Notes: a model not told the origin generated them from the letters alone. Shown: positions 38,124 through 46,658, numbered from the stretch's first letter. The stretch: 64,000 bases of DNA from Gemmatimonadota bacterium (GCA_040388535.1 JAZKBR010000004.1:372001-436000), one strand, 5' to 3'. A program made the numbers and translations.

Positions 38124-38867
38124 CTACCCCGCTGCCGGTCCGACCCGCAGCACGGCGACTGCTCCGTGACACGCGGAAATGGACCCGATCACCAGGTCAC
38201 CTCCGGTCGGCGTATCGGCCACCGTCGTCAGGGAATCGACGCCTTCGAACGCCAGACGTGCGGGAAACATTCCGACGCCGTAGACGGCATGACGGCAGGT
38301 GAAAAGTGCCGGCGTGGCGGCAGTAGGGTGCGACCTGCCGAGGAGCTGCGTCCACTCGCCAACGCTTTCCCCCATCTCCCAGGTGCGTGGCGCCTTGATG
38401 GCCGGACATACCAGTGGCTCGATGCAATGCACCGGGCAGATCCAGTCGGCGTGCGAGACGTAGCGGACGCCGTCGGTGTGCAATCGATCGTACGGCGTTC
38501 CCATCGGCTGCTCCGGGCGCACACGTTCGACCGTCCGCGATGGCCAGCGAGCGCGGGCCTGGCGTTCGAGCCAGTCGGCGAGCAGGTGCGGCATCAGTGG
38601 CGTGGGCACGACGGTGTCGCTGCGTCCGCCGCCGTCACGCTCCCCGGACACCAGCCATTCGTCGAGGAATGCGTTCCAGTCGCGTACCACAAGCATTCGC
38701 TGCGGATCGGGCGGCAGTAACGCCGCGCGGGACGCCGGGTCATGATCGACCACCAGCAGGCGGTGATAATCGACCGCTCCCTTGTCCCGTGCACGTTCGA
38801 GCTGATTGAGATAAAACGTCCCGTAGCAGCCGCCGCCCATGATGGCGACATCACCCAGGGTGATCAT
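38124..38867 (-). CDS. Cys-rich Rossmann-like protein of unknown function
   Basis: 247 aa, not recognised. The N-terminus reads DVAIMGGGCYGTFYLNQLERA followed by LLVVDHDP, a glycine-rich loop and acidic strand end like an NAD(P)- or FAD-binding Rossmann fold. Six cysteines lie at 14, 144, 148, 154, 191 and 233. The central cluster WICPVHCIEPLVCPAIK (C-x3-C-x5-C, ferredoxin-like in look) and the later TCRHAVYG and SACHG segments suggest a metal or Fe-S site. There is no signal peptide. Its ATG overlaps the SDR stop as ATGA, and it ends the long unit that begins with the 2-oxoacid dehydrogenase. A redox role is inference. Confidence 0.75.
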   Translation of the reverse strand: MITLGDVAIMGGGCYGTFYLNQLERARDKGAVDYHRLLVVDHDPASRAALLPPDPQRMLVVRDWNAFLDEWLVSGERDGGGRSDTVVPTPLMPHLLADWLERQARARWPSRTVERVRPEQPMGTPYDRLHTDGVRYVSHADWICPVHCIEPLVCPAIKAPRTWEMGESVGEWTQLLGRSHPTAATPALFTCRHAVYGVGMFPARLAFEGVDSLTTVADTPTGGDLVIGSISACHGAVAVLRVGPAAG

Positions 38868-39598
38868 CGCCGCAGCAACCGACCGCCGTCGACGACCAGG
38901 GTCTCGCCAGTGACGAAGTCGCCATGCTCGAGCAGGTAGAGCAGCGCCTGCACGGCATCGTCAGGAGCGCCAAGGCGCTGGAGGGGCGTCGTCTCGCTCA
39001 GGAAGGCGCGGCGCGCGTCGTCGTAGTCCTCGGGCACCAGGACCGTACCGGGGGCAATGGCATTCACGGTGATTTCGGGAGCGAGCGCCACTGCGAGCAC
39101 CTTGGTCAGCATCACCACACCAGCCTTGCTGATCGAGTGGGCCGGGTAGTTGCCCCACGGCTCGAGCCCGCCCAGGTCGGCGATGTTCACGATCTTGCCG
39201 CCCCCCTTCGCGAGAAACGGAGCGGCCTGTTGCGCGAGAAAGAACGGTGCCCGGAGGTTGAGCGCGAGGATGTCGTCCCACTGCTGTGGCGTCGTCTCGG
39301 CAACGGGAATCCGCTCCATCACCGCGGCGGAGTTGACCAGGACATCGAGGTGGCCGAAGTGTGCCGCGACCCGTGCCGGCAGCGCGATCGCCTGGGCGAC
39401 GTCACGCAGATCGGCGCCGAACGCTGCGGCATCGTGACCGGCGGCTTGAAGCGAGGCGACGACCGCCTCGGCCTCCGTGGCCGACGCGCCATGGTGAATG
39501 GCGAGTCGCATCCCGCGACCGGCGAGGGCCTCGGCAAAGGCGCGACCCATGCGCCGTGCCCCACCGGTCACCAGCGCCACTCGGCCGCCGAGCTGCAT
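38864..39598 (-). CDS. Pteridine-reductase-like short-chain dehydrogenase with catalytic Tyr replaced by His
   Basis: 244 aa SDR. The cofactor motif TGGARRMG fits the TGxxxRxG form of PTR1/FolM pteridine reductases, and HHGAS matches their HxxxS NADPH-phosphate site. The catalytic set in PTR1 is Asp-x12-Tyr-x3-Lys. Here Asp141 and Lys158 are present with correct spacing but residue 154 is His (NYPAHSISKAG, codon CAC), with a Tyr three positions earlier at 151. Reductase activity on pterin or folate is therefore uncertain. It sits between the PHP gene (TGATG overlap) and the Cys-rich gene (ATGA overlap). Confidence 0.88.
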   Translation of the reverse strand: MQLGGRVALVTGGARRMGRAFAEALAGRGMRLAIHHGASATEAEAVVASLQAAGHDAAAFGADLRDVAQAIALPARVAAHFGHLDVLVNSAAVMERIPVAETTPQQWDDILALNLRAPFFLAQQAAPFLAKGGGKIVNIADLGGLEPWGNYPAHSISKAGVVMLTKVLAVALAPEITVNAIAPGTVLVPEDYDDARRAFLSETTPLQRLGAPDDAVQALLYLLEHGDFVTGETLVVDGGRLLRR

Positions 39599-40434
39599 CA
39601 GTGCGGCACCGTCGCGGCGGGTCGACGCGCTTCAAGATCATCGAGCCACGAGTCGGGAACCTCCTGGGATCCGAGCCGCGCATGCGTTCCGACGGTATCG
39701 ATCTCTCCGTGCCAGTCGGAGCCACCGGTCCGGCCGAGCCCGAGTCGGACCGCAATGTCGGTGATGTTGGCGACGGTTTCGCCGTCGTGACTCGGGTGCC
39801 GCGTCTCGACCGCATCCAGCCCATCAAGCTGCAACGCGGTGATGTTGGCGAGTGTGCCGAACGACTTCAGGTGCGCCGCCGAGACAATCCCGCCACGCGC
39901 ATGCACCAGCTCGGCCACTTCCCGCAGGGTGGGAAGCAGCTTGTCGACGTAGGCGGGCCGGCCTCGACCGATGTACTTGTCGAAGGCCTGCTGCACTGTC
40001 CGGACGTGACCGGCGCTCTTCAGTGCCCGAGCCACATGCGGTCGACCGATCGCGCCGCCGCCTGCTTCGCGGGCGACATCCTCGAAGCTGATGCGGAGTC
40101 CGAGGCCGACCAGCCGCGACACCATCTCGTGCCCACGCCGATCGCGGTCGGAGCGGGCGTGGGCTAGAAACGCCTCGATACCGGGATTGTTGTGCGGGAT
40201 GAAATAGCCGAGCAAGTGCATCTCGCCCCATTCCACTCCAACGGAAAATTCGCAGCCGCCGATGACGCGCACGCCGAGCGACACTCCCGTCGCCTGCGCT
40301 TCAGGAAGCCCGGCCGTCGTATCGTGATCCGTGAGCGCGATGGCGGTGAGCCCTGTCTCGGCGGCGGTGCGCACCACGTCGGCGGGAAGGAGCAACCCGT
40401 CGGACGCCGTGGAGTGACAGTGGAGGTCGATCAC
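39598..40434 (-). CDS. PHP-domain phosphoesterase (RNase AM / TrpH-like)
   Basis: 278 aa metal-dependent hydrolase. PHP motifs are visible in order: VIDLHCHSTASDG (motif I), LTAIALTDHDTT (II), GCEFSV (the Glu ligand), GIVSAAHLKSFG (III) and RTGGSDWHGE (IV). Related proteins such as E. coli RNase AM (YciV/TrpH) act as 3',5'-nucleotide phosphatases or 5'-3' exonucleases on short RNA. I chose the GTG at 40434, one base after the upstream stop, because it begins directly at the first strand; a start at 40494 would add 20 Pro/Arg-rich residues. Confidence 0.92.
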   Translation of the reverse strand: MIDLHCHSTASDGLLLPADVVRTAAETGLTAIALTDHDTTAGLPEAQATGVSLGVRVIGGCEFSVGVEWGEMHLLGYFIPHNNPGIEAFLAHARSDRDRRGHEMVSRLVGLGLRISFEDVAREAGGGAIGRPHVARALKSAGHVRTVQQAFDKYIGRGRPAYVDKLLPTLREVAELVHARGGIVSAAHLKSFGTLANITALQLDGLDAVETRHPSHDGETVANITDIAVRLGLGRTGGSDWHGEIDTVGTHARLGSQEVPDSWLDDLEARRPAATVPH

Positions 40435-40435
40435 G

Positions 40436-40708
40436 TCACGCTGGGAGGCCGTAGCCCGCGTCGGGCGAGGTCCAGGCGGGCTGCGCAGTGCCAAGCAACG
40501 TCACGAGAGCGCGATCCGAAATCTCTTCGAGCGCCATTTCGGCGGACTTGGCTCCCTGCGGAGAAAAGCGGGCGAAGCGCTTCTCCGGAACGCCGCCCAT
40601 CGTGCAGCGGAACTCCAGCGAGAGTTCGTCACTGCCATACTGGGTGTGCCGCCCCGATGGGGTGACCTCCCAGGTCGCGCCGTGGGCATCAAGCACCTTG
40701 CGAGCCAT
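40436..40708 (-). CDS. Small conserved-looking protein, function unknown
   Basis: 90 aa, not recognised. It is cytoplasmic and reads as beta-strands followed by a helix (VLDAHGATWEVTPSGRHTQY, LSLEFRCTMGG, EMALEEISDRALVTLLGTA). The start ATG at 40708 lies 9 nt after the preceding stop and the PHP gene begins 1 nt after its own stop, so it is a true member of the unit. It contains one Cys and has no catalytic motif that I can see. Confidence 0.7.
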   Translation of the reverse strand: MARKVLDAHGATWEVTPSGRHTQYGSDELSLEFRCTMGGVPEKRFARFSPQGAKSAEMALEEISDRALVTLLGTAQPAWTSPDAGYGLPA

Positions 40709-40717
40709 TCACCCTCC

Positions 40718-41023
40718 TCAGGTGTGCGGGAGACGCATTTCCTCCCAGATCTCCGGCGCGGCCGTACTGCCTGGCGCGAGGGCAACGAGCGCTGCCTCGA
40801 GCGCGGCGTCCTCGGCATCGGCCGGGCCAACAGCACGATGGTGTCGATCGCTCGCGCCTTCAACAAATTCGATCCAGGTTCCGGGCTCGCCGCGCAGCCG
40901 GAACAGCCAGAGGTGCTGCTGCCGCAGGGCGAGTCTGGTGGCGAGTGCTGCCACCAGCGTCTGGTATTCCTCGCTGCGCGCCGACGGCACCGTCACCCGA
41001 CGGATCGTCAGCACGCGTGACAC
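40718..41023 (-). CDS. Small protein, possibly dimeric alpha-beta barrel, function unknown
   Basis: 101 aa from a GTG one base after the E2 stop. The pattern (RVLTIRRVTVPSARSEEYQ strand then helix, QQHLWLFRLRGEPGTWIEFVE paired strands, then an acidic helix) is like ABM or EthD dimeric alpha-beta barrel proteins, but no active-site residue can be named. Extending the frame to 41167 would overlap E2 by 140 nt and give an unrelated Cys/Ser-rich leader, so the short form is preferred. Confidence 0.68.
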   Translation of the reverse strand: MSRVLTIRRVTVPSARSEEYQTLVAALATRLALRQQHLWLFRLRGEPGTWIEFVEGASDRHHRAVGPADAEDAALEAALVALAPGSTAAPEIWEEMRLPHT

Positions 41024-41024
41024 G

Positions 41025-42431
41025 TCAGCCCTGCTCTTCCGGGAAGGTGTGCAGCGTGTGCCGGACATCGGCCAGGAAGCGATCGGCGTCGGCACCGTCC
41101 ACGACCCGGTGATCGTACGCCATGCAGAACATCCCCTTGGTGCGCACGCCGAGTGCGTCACTGCCATCGGGCAGCGTGATCACCGACGGACGCTTCTCGA
41201 TCGAGCCGACAGCGAGAATCGCGACCTGGGGCTGATTGATGATCGGCGTCCCGACGAAGGTACCGAAACCACCCGGATTCGTGATCGTGAAGGTGCCCTT
41301 CTGGACATCTTCTGGCGCCAGTTTCTTGGTGCGTGCGCGTTCGGCGAGATCCTGGATACTGCGCGCAATGCCGAGCAGCGAGAGTTCATCGGCATGCTTG
41401 ATGACGGGGACGATGAGCCCCCAGTCGAGCGCGACCGCGATCCCGAGATTGATGTCGCGGCGGTAGATCGTGTTGTCGCCCGACACCGCCGCATTCACGA
41501 CCGGATGCTTCCGCAGATTATCGGCGATCGCCTTCACGATGAAGGCGAGATAGGTCAGGTTCACGCCGCGCTCGGCGAAGGCAGCCTTCTGGCGCTTGCG
41601 GATGCCGGCGACGTGAGTGTAGTCGATTTCCATGAGCGAGTTCACGTGCGCGGAGACGCGACGTGAGAGGACCATGTGGTCGGCGGTCAGCTTGCGAATC
41701 CGGGTCCATGGCTCGACGCGGTCGCCTTCCCAGGCGGGCGTCAGCGCGCCGGCGGGGATCACGGTGGGCGACGCCTGCGTCGGGGGGGCGCTCGGCTGTA
41801 CGGGCGCAGCGGTGGGCGCAGCAAGCTGCGCCCCTACCGGCGCCCCTGCCGGCGCCCCTGCGGTTGGCGCCGCTTCGATGAAGCTCAGCACGTCGGATTT
41901 CGTGACACGACCCGCTGAACCGGTGCCGGGAATTGCGCCGAGATCAAGACCATGCTCTTCCACCATCTTGCGAACGAGCGGGGTCGACTTCCGCTTGAGG
42001 CGCTCTTCCGCCGATTCATCACCCATATGCGGCGCCGGCGCGACGACAGGCGCCCCAGCTGGCGGCGGGGCTGGAGCGGCCACGGGAGCGGCGGGTGGTG
42101 GCGTCGGTGCCGGCGCAGGCGCGGGTGCCGCAGGTGGAGGCCCCGCGCTTGCGCTCGGGGCGGAAGCCGGAGCTGCCACGGCAGCTCCGGCTTCCGTCTC
42201 GATCCGCGCCACGATGGTGCCGACCGCGACGGTTTCGCCGTCTTTCACCAGGATCTCGGCGAGTGTGCCCGCAGTGGGGGCCGGAATCTCCGCATCCACC
42301 TTGTCGGTGGAAATTTCGAAGATGGGTTCGTCCCGCTTGACCGTGTCGCCAATCTGCTTCATCCAGCGCGACATCGTCCCTTCGGTAATCGACTCGCCCA
42401 TCTGCGGCATGATGACGTCGATGCGTGCCAT
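41025..42431 (-). CDS. Dihydrolipoyl acyltransferase (E2) of a 2-oxoacid dehydrogenase complex
   Basis: 468 aa. The single lipoyl domain (1-80) carries Lys44 in STDKVDAE for lipoylation. An Ala/Pro linker of about 70 residues leads to the peripheral-subunit-binding domain (STPLVRKMVEEHGLDL, GTGSAGRVTKSDV). A second Ala/Pro-rich linker, partly encoded by 12-nt GGCGCCCCTGCC-like repeats near 41831-41866, precedes the catalytic domain with His441 and Asp in HRVVDG. It transfers the acyl group from E1 to CoA. Sequence does not settle pyruvate versus branched-chain specificity. No E3 gene lies here. Confidence 0.95.
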   Translation of the reverse strand: MARIDVIMPQMGESITEGTMSRWMKQIGDTVKRDEPIFEISTDKVDAEIPAPTAGTLAEILVKDGETVAVGTIVARIETEAGAAVAAPASAPSASAGPPPAAPAPAPAPTPPPAAPVAAPAPPPAGAPVVAPAPHMGDESAEERLKRKSTPLVRKMVEEHGLDLGAIPGTGSAGRVTKSDVLSFIEAAPTAGAPAGAPVGAQLAAPTAAPVQPSAPPTQASPTVIPAGALTPAWEGDRVEPWTRIRKLTADHMVLSRRVSAHVNSLMEIDYTHVAGIRKRQKAAFAERGVNLTYLAFIVKAIADNLRKHPVVNAAVSGDNTIYRRDINLGIAVALDWGLIVPVIKHADELSLLGIARSIQDLAERARTKKLAPEDVQKGTFTITNPGGFGTFVGTPIINQPQVAILAVGSIEKRPSVITLPDGSDALGVRTKGMFCMAYDHRVVDGADADRFLADVRHTLHTFPEEQG

Positions 42432-42454
42432 CCCGACTCCTCGGTAAAGCTGGT

Positions 42455-43432
42455 CTAGTAAGCGGCGAGCCAACGACTCGCGCGCACGATATCGGATGTC
42501 TGCGGAAGGACAAAGTCCTCCAGCGGTGGAGCATAGGGCAGCGGCACGTCGTGTGCCGCCACTCGCCGGACCGGCGCGTCGAGCCACTCAAAGCAGAGCT
42601 CGTTGATCCGCGCCGTGATCTCGCCGGCAATCCCGCCGGTGACGGTGTCCTCGTGAACCACCAGCACACGGTTGGTCTTCTTCACCGTGGCCACGATCGC
42701 CGCGTCATCCATCGGCAGGAGCGACCGCAAGTCGATCACTTCGACCGAGAGGCCGTCTTCCCGCTCGAGCACCTCGGCCGCTTCGAGGGCTTTCCACACT
42801 GTCGCGGCGTAGGTGATGATCGACAGGTCCTTCCCTTCGCGGGCCACCCGCGCCGTTCCGAGCGGCACAACCACATCACCAGCAGGCATGGTACCCTTGA
42901 TGCGCCGATAGAGGTACTTGTGCTCGAAAAAGAGCACCGGATCATCGTCGCGAATCGCAGCCTTGATCATCCCCTTGGCATCTTCCGCCGTTGCCGGATA
43001 GGCAATCTTCAGCCCCGGCGTGTGCAGAAAGGCCGCCTCGGGATTCTGGGAGTGAAATGGCCCCCCGCGAACGTACCCTCCCGATGGCCCCCGCACCACG
43101 ATCGGGCACGGCAGGAAGGCCCGATAGCGGGCGGTGGCGACGTAATTCGTCAGCATGTCGTAGCCGCAGGAGATGAAGTCGATGAACTGCATCTCCACGA
43201 TCGGGCGCATGCCATAGTGCGCGGCGCCCGCAGCAGCCCCTATGATGCCCGCCTCGGCAATCGGGGTGTCGATCACCCGCTGCTCGCCGTACTTCGCCTG
43301 CAACCCTTCGGTGACCTTGAAGGCCCCGCCAAAGCCGCCGATATCCTCGCCCAGGCAGAAGACGGCGGGATCGCGCTCCATCTCCTCGCTGATCCCCTCG
43401 CGGATGGCCTCGAGAAAGGTGATCTCAGACAT
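42455..43432 (-). CDS. 2-oxoacid dehydrogenase E1 component, beta subunit
   Basis: 325 aa. With the alpha subunit it forms the thiamine-diphosphate-dependent decarboxylase. Segments VFCLGEDIGGFGGAFKVT, DTPIAEAGIIGAAAGAA, RGPSGGYVRGGPFHSQ and VEVIDLRSLLPMD are typical of PDH/BCKDH beta chains; the Glu in DTPIAEAG lies in the ThDP-activating position. The ATG at 43432 overlaps the alpha-subunit stop by 8 nt. Confidence 0.95.
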   Translation of the reverse strand: MSEITFLEAIREGISEEMERDPAVFCLGEDIGGFGGAFKVTEGLQAKYGEQRVIDTPIAEAGIIGAAAGAAHYGMRPIVEMQFIDFISCGYDMLTNYVATARYRAFLPCPIVVRGPSGGYVRGGPFHSQNPEAAFLHTPGLKIAYPATAEDAKGMIKAAIRDDDPVLFFEHKYLYRRIKGTMPAGDVVVPLGTARVAREGKDLSIITYAATVWKALEAAEVLEREDGLSVEVIDLRSLLPMDDAAIVATVKKTNRVLVVHEDTVTGGIAGEITARINELCFEWLDAPVRRVAAHDVPLPYAPPLEDFVLPQTSDIVRASRWLAAY

Positions 43433-44525
43433 GGTGCGTCCCCCAGCTTGCGGGGCGCTCGTGCTCATTCACCGCGCTGGAGATTCCTTCGCGATACCAG
43501 AGCGCCGGCATCGTGGCCGGGTTGGCATACACGCCGACCAAGGCGTCGGGGCCGTCGCACGGAGGCGATTGCTCCGCCAGATCGGTCGCCGCGTCAACGT
43601 CCGCCCGCACCACGTCGTCGACCCGGGCGAGCTCTTCCGCGGTGAACCCGAACTCCTGCGTCAGTCGGGTGACGTAGCGATCGATCGGATCGTTGTGCTC
43701 GGCCCAGTGCTCGATTTCACCCGGCGCGATGTAGCTCTGGTTGTCGTGTTCGGCATGCCCCTTCCGTCGATAGGTCAGCAGCTCGATGAGCGTGACGCCA
43801 CCGCCACTGCGAGCACGATCAACCGCTTCCTTGGTGACCCGGTACGCTTCGAGGACATCGTTGCCGTCCGCGCGGACACCCGGAATGCCATAGCCGATCG
43901 CCTTGTCAACAAACTGCGCCGCTGCCGTTTGCCGGAAGGTCGGCGTGCTGTAGGCGTAGCCGTTGTTCTCGACGACGACCACGAGGGGGCAGCGCTGTAC
44001 CGCTGCGAAGTTGATTCCCTCGTGGAAGGCGCCGGTGCTGGTCGCCCCATCGCCAACGTAGACCAGTCCGACGCGGTCTTCACCGCGCATCCGGAAGGTG
44101 AGCGTCACGCCCGCCATCACCGGGACCATATCGCCGAGGTGGGAGATCTGCCCCACGAAGTTGCGATCGACGACGTCGCCGAAATGGATGTTGAGTTCGC
44201 GCCCGCGAGTCGGGGAGTCGCCCTTCGCCATGTATTGCCGGAGGATTTCCAATGGCTCGGCGCCCTTCACCAGCATCGATCCGAGATTGCGGATCAGGGG
44301 CGAGAGCACGTCGCGCCGCTCGAGCGCAAAGGCACTGCCCACCGCGCACCCTTCCTGGCCAAGGGACCGGAAGAGTCCGCCGACCACCTTGGTCTGGCGA
44401 TAGAGGGCAACGAGTCGCTCTTCGAGGGTGCGGGTCAGCCGCATCCACCGGTAGAGATCGAGCAGCTGATCGCGGGAGAGTCCGCTGGGGATCGCCGTGG
44501 GCGAAGTTGTACCGGGAACTGCCAT
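43425..44525 (-). CDS. 2-oxoacid dehydrogenase E1 component, alpha subunit
   Basis: 366 aa from the ATG at 44525 (a TTG at 44594 would add 23 residues). The ThDP/Mg motif is GDGATSTGAFHEGINFAAV ending in ENNGYA, and the phosphorylation-loop region reads YRRKGHAEHDNQSY. Substrate-side segments include SHLGDMVPVMAGVTL. The protein pairs with the beta subunit and E2 that follow. PDH and branched-chain 2-oxoacid dehydrogenase are both possible. It is the first gene of an eight-gene unit ending at 38124. Confidence 0.94.
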   Translation of the reverse strand: MAVPGTTSPTAIPSGLSRDQLLDLYRWMRLTRTLEERLVALYRQTKVVGGLFRSLGQEGCAVGSAFALERRDVLSPLIRNLGSMLVKGAEPLEILRQYMAKGDSPTRGRELNIHFGDVVDRNFVGQISHLGDMVPVMAGVTLTFRMRGEDRVGLVYVGDGATSTGAFHEGINFAAVQRCPLVVVVENNGYAYSTPTFRQTAAAQFVDKAIGYGIPGVRADGNDVLEAYRVTKEAVDRARSGGGVTLIELLTYRRKGHAEHDNQSYIAPGEIEHWAEHNDPIDRYVTRLTQEFGFTAEELARVDDVVRADVDAATDLAEQSPPCDGPDALVGVYANPATMPALWYREGISSAVNEHERPASWGTHHV

Positions 44526-44631
44526 GCCGTGGGCGTCGCCTCGGGTGCGGGTCAGGAAGCGCGGAAACTTCGACCCGACAGCGACCTCGGTCAAGCGGAG
44601 AAGGTGGTTCCGATCGCTACTCCGGGTGAAC

Positions 44632-45663
44632 CTACCCTGGGAAAAGCCAGAAGATCACCGCAGCCACCATCGCGCTCGCCGGAATGGTCAGGAACCAGGC
44701 CCAGACGATCCGGCCGGCGACGCCCCACCGCACCGCCCCCATCCGCTTGGAGGCGCCAACACCGACAATGGCGCCGGTGATCGTGTGCGTCGTGCTCACG
44801 GGGACTCCGAGGTGCGAGGCGAAGAGCACGGTAATCGCTCCGCCCGTCTCGGCGCAGAATCCACCGAACGGCTTCAGCTTGGTGATGCCGGTCCCCATGG
44901 TCTTGATGATGCGCCAGCCGCCCATGGCGGTGCCAGCCGCGATCGCCGAATAGGACGCCATCTCGACCCAGAACGGGACGTGGTCGGCATTGAGCAGGTG
45001 GAAATGCGCCATGAGGCCCGTCTGCCCCACGAAGAGCGCCTGCGCCGACACCAGCAGTCCGACGATGATGCCCATCGTCTTCTGGGCGTCATTGGAGCCG
45101 TGGGCGAGCGAATAGGCGCCGGCACTCACCAGCTGCGCCTTGCGGAAGAATCCCTCGAGCGTCCGGGCGTCCCGCTTCCAGAGCGTCCACGACAGCGTGA
45201 TCGAGAGCAACATCCCGAGCACCATGCCGAGCAGCGGCGACACCACGATCCCGATGAGCGGCTTGACCCAGCCGGACCAGATGATCGCCCCCGTCCCCGC
45301 CTTGGCGACGGCGGCGCCAGCGAAGCCACCCAGGAGGGCGTGAGACGACGAGCTGGGGAGCCCCAGCCACCAGGTGATCAGGTTCCAGGTGATCGCGCCG
45401 AGGAGGGCAGCCAGGAGCAGCGTCGGGGTCACGATGCTCGGGTCGATGAGGCCCTTTGAGACCGTCTTCGCGACCGCCGTCCCAACCACGAACGCCGCGA
45501 TGAAATTGCAGGCCGCTGCGAAGAGCACCGCGATGCCCGGCGTCAGGACGCGCGTGGCGACCACCGTGGCAATTGAATTCGCGCTGTCGTGGAAACCGTT
45601 GATGAAGTCGAAGATCAGCGCGACGACGACCACCAGGAGCACAAAACCGATCGAGCTGTCCAT
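44632..45663 (-). CDS. PiT-family inorganic phosphate transporter
   Basis: 343 aa inner-membrane carrier with about 10 helices. The two inverted PD001131-type signatures are present: FDFINGFHDSANSIATVVATR near the N-terminus and YSLAHGSNDAQKTMGII in the second half. It takes up metal-phosphate by proton or sodium symport. The PhoU-like gene lies 6 nt upstream in the usual pairing. Confidence 0.95.
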   Translation of the reverse strand: MDSSIGFVLLVVVVALIFDFINGFHDSANSIATVVATRVLTPGIAVLFAAACNFIAAFVVGTAVAKTVSKGLIDPSIVTPTLLLAALLGAITWNLITWWLGLPSSSSHALLGGFAGAAVAKAGTGAIIWSGWVKPLIGIVVSPLLGMVLGMLLSITLSWTLWKRDARTLEGFFRKAQLVSAGAYSLAHGSNDAQKTMGIIVGLLVSAQALFVGQTGLMAHFHLLNADHVPFWVEMASYSAIAAGTAMGGWRIIKTMGTGITKLKPFGGFCAETGGAITVLFASHLGVPVSTTHTITGAIVGVGASKRMGAVRWGVAGRIVWAWFLTIPASAMVAAVIFWLFPG

Positions 45664-45669
45664 CGCGCG

Positions 45670-46296
45670 TCAGCCGTGCTTGATGGTGACCGACTCGATC
45701 ACGTTCGCGGCATCTTCCGCGCTATCGAGTGTCTTCTCGAGCGTGTCGTACAGTTCCTTCCACTTGATCACTTCGATCGGGTCGGTGCGCTCGCTGAAGA
45801 GTTTCGCCAGCCACTGGTGGTAGATGCCGTCGCCCTCTTCTTCCAGGCGCTTGATCTCGCGGCACGACTGCAGCGTGATCGCGGCCGGTCCCTTCTCGAG
45901 CGTCCGCACGGCGGCCACCACTTCCACCGACATCCGGTGGACCACCTCGGCGAGGAGCAGCGCGCCCTGGGGCACGTCGGCGATGTGGAAGATCTTGGCG
46001 CGGCGCGCCGTGCCATCGATCCGGTCGATGATGTCGTCGAGCCGCGAGGCCAGCTCGTGAATGTCCTCGCGGTCGAACGGGGTGATGAACGACCGATCGA
46101 GGCGCGTCACGATGCTGTGGGTGATCCCATCGGCCTCGTGCTCGAGCCCCTTGATGATCTCGACCAGCTCCCAGCGCTCTTCGTCCCGACGCGTGAAGAG
46201 CTCCATCAGGTGGCGAGAGGCCTCGACCGACTTGGTGGCAAGCTGGGTGAAGAGGTCGAAGAATTTTTCGTCGCGTGGAAGCAGATGAAGTGCCAT
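45670..46296 (-). CDS. DUF47 PhoU-like partner of PiT transporter
   Basis: 208 aa all-helical protein. It begins with FFDLFTQLATKSVEASRHL and includes EHEADGITHSIVTRLDRSFITPFDREDIHELASRLDDIID split over the central helices, with Glu/Asp/His positions that bind metal in the PhoU family. These proteins accompany PiT transporters and probably control them. It sits 6 nt before the transporter gene. Confidence 0.93.
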   Translation of the reverse strand: MALHLLPRDEKFFDLFTQLATKSVEASRHLMELFTRRDEERWELVEIIKGLEHEADGITHSIVTRLDRSFITPFDREDIHELASRLDDIIDRIDGTARRAKIFHIADVPQGALLLAEVVHRMSVEVVAAVRTLEKGPAAITLQSCREIKRLEEEGDGIYHQWLAKLFSERTDPIEVIKWKELYDTLEKTLDSAEDAANVIESVTIKHG

Positions 46297-46326
46297 GTCG
46301 AGGCGCCGGGTGGGGTCGGTGGGTCG

Positions 46327-46617
46327 TCAGTAGGCCCCGCGCAACGTGTGCGCGGGGTCAGCCAGTCGATGCACTTCGCCAAGAAAGCGCTTGGCAAGGC
46401 GGTCCAGTTCACTCTCACCGGGCTGATCGGTGGCCACGGTGATCAGGGTGTAGTGGCCGCCTTCCGCCCGGACCGAGACGGTGACGCTCCCGAGGGCGCC
46501 TTTGAAGCCCAGGCGGCGAGGCGACTCCTCGGCGGGCGTGAGATGCGCGCCGAAGAAGCCCGTGGCGGCAGCGACCACCGCGTCGGGCGAGATGTGCGTT
46601 CGATGGAAGTATTGCAT
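46327..46617 (-). CDS. Small protein, function unknown
   Basis: 96 aa, not recognised. The product begins MQYFHRTHISPDAVVAAATGF and continues as two beta-strands (ALGSVTVSVRAEGGHYTLITV) and a helix (ESELDRLAKRFLGEVHRL), a layout seen in small polyketide-cyclase-like or cytoplasmic carrier proteins but without decisive similarity. The ATG at 46617 is preferred; the upstream extension crosses the Ino1 terminator hairpin. It lies 30 nt before the PhoU-like gene and may be cotranscribed. Confidence 0.65.
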   Translation of the reverse strand: MQYFHRTHISPDAVVAAATGFFGAHLTPAEESPRRLGFKGALGSVTVSVRAEGGHYTLITVATDQPGESELDRLAKRFLGEVHRLADPAHTLRGAY

Positions 46618-46658
46618 GCGAGTGCAAAAGCTACCGGTCGAAGCGCCACTCGGCAAGC

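Noticed and set aside
41831-41866. Tandem 12-nt repeats (GGCGCCCCTGCC-like)
   Set aside because: They lie in frame within the Ala/Pro linker of E2 and encode its AGAP units, so no separate element is needed.
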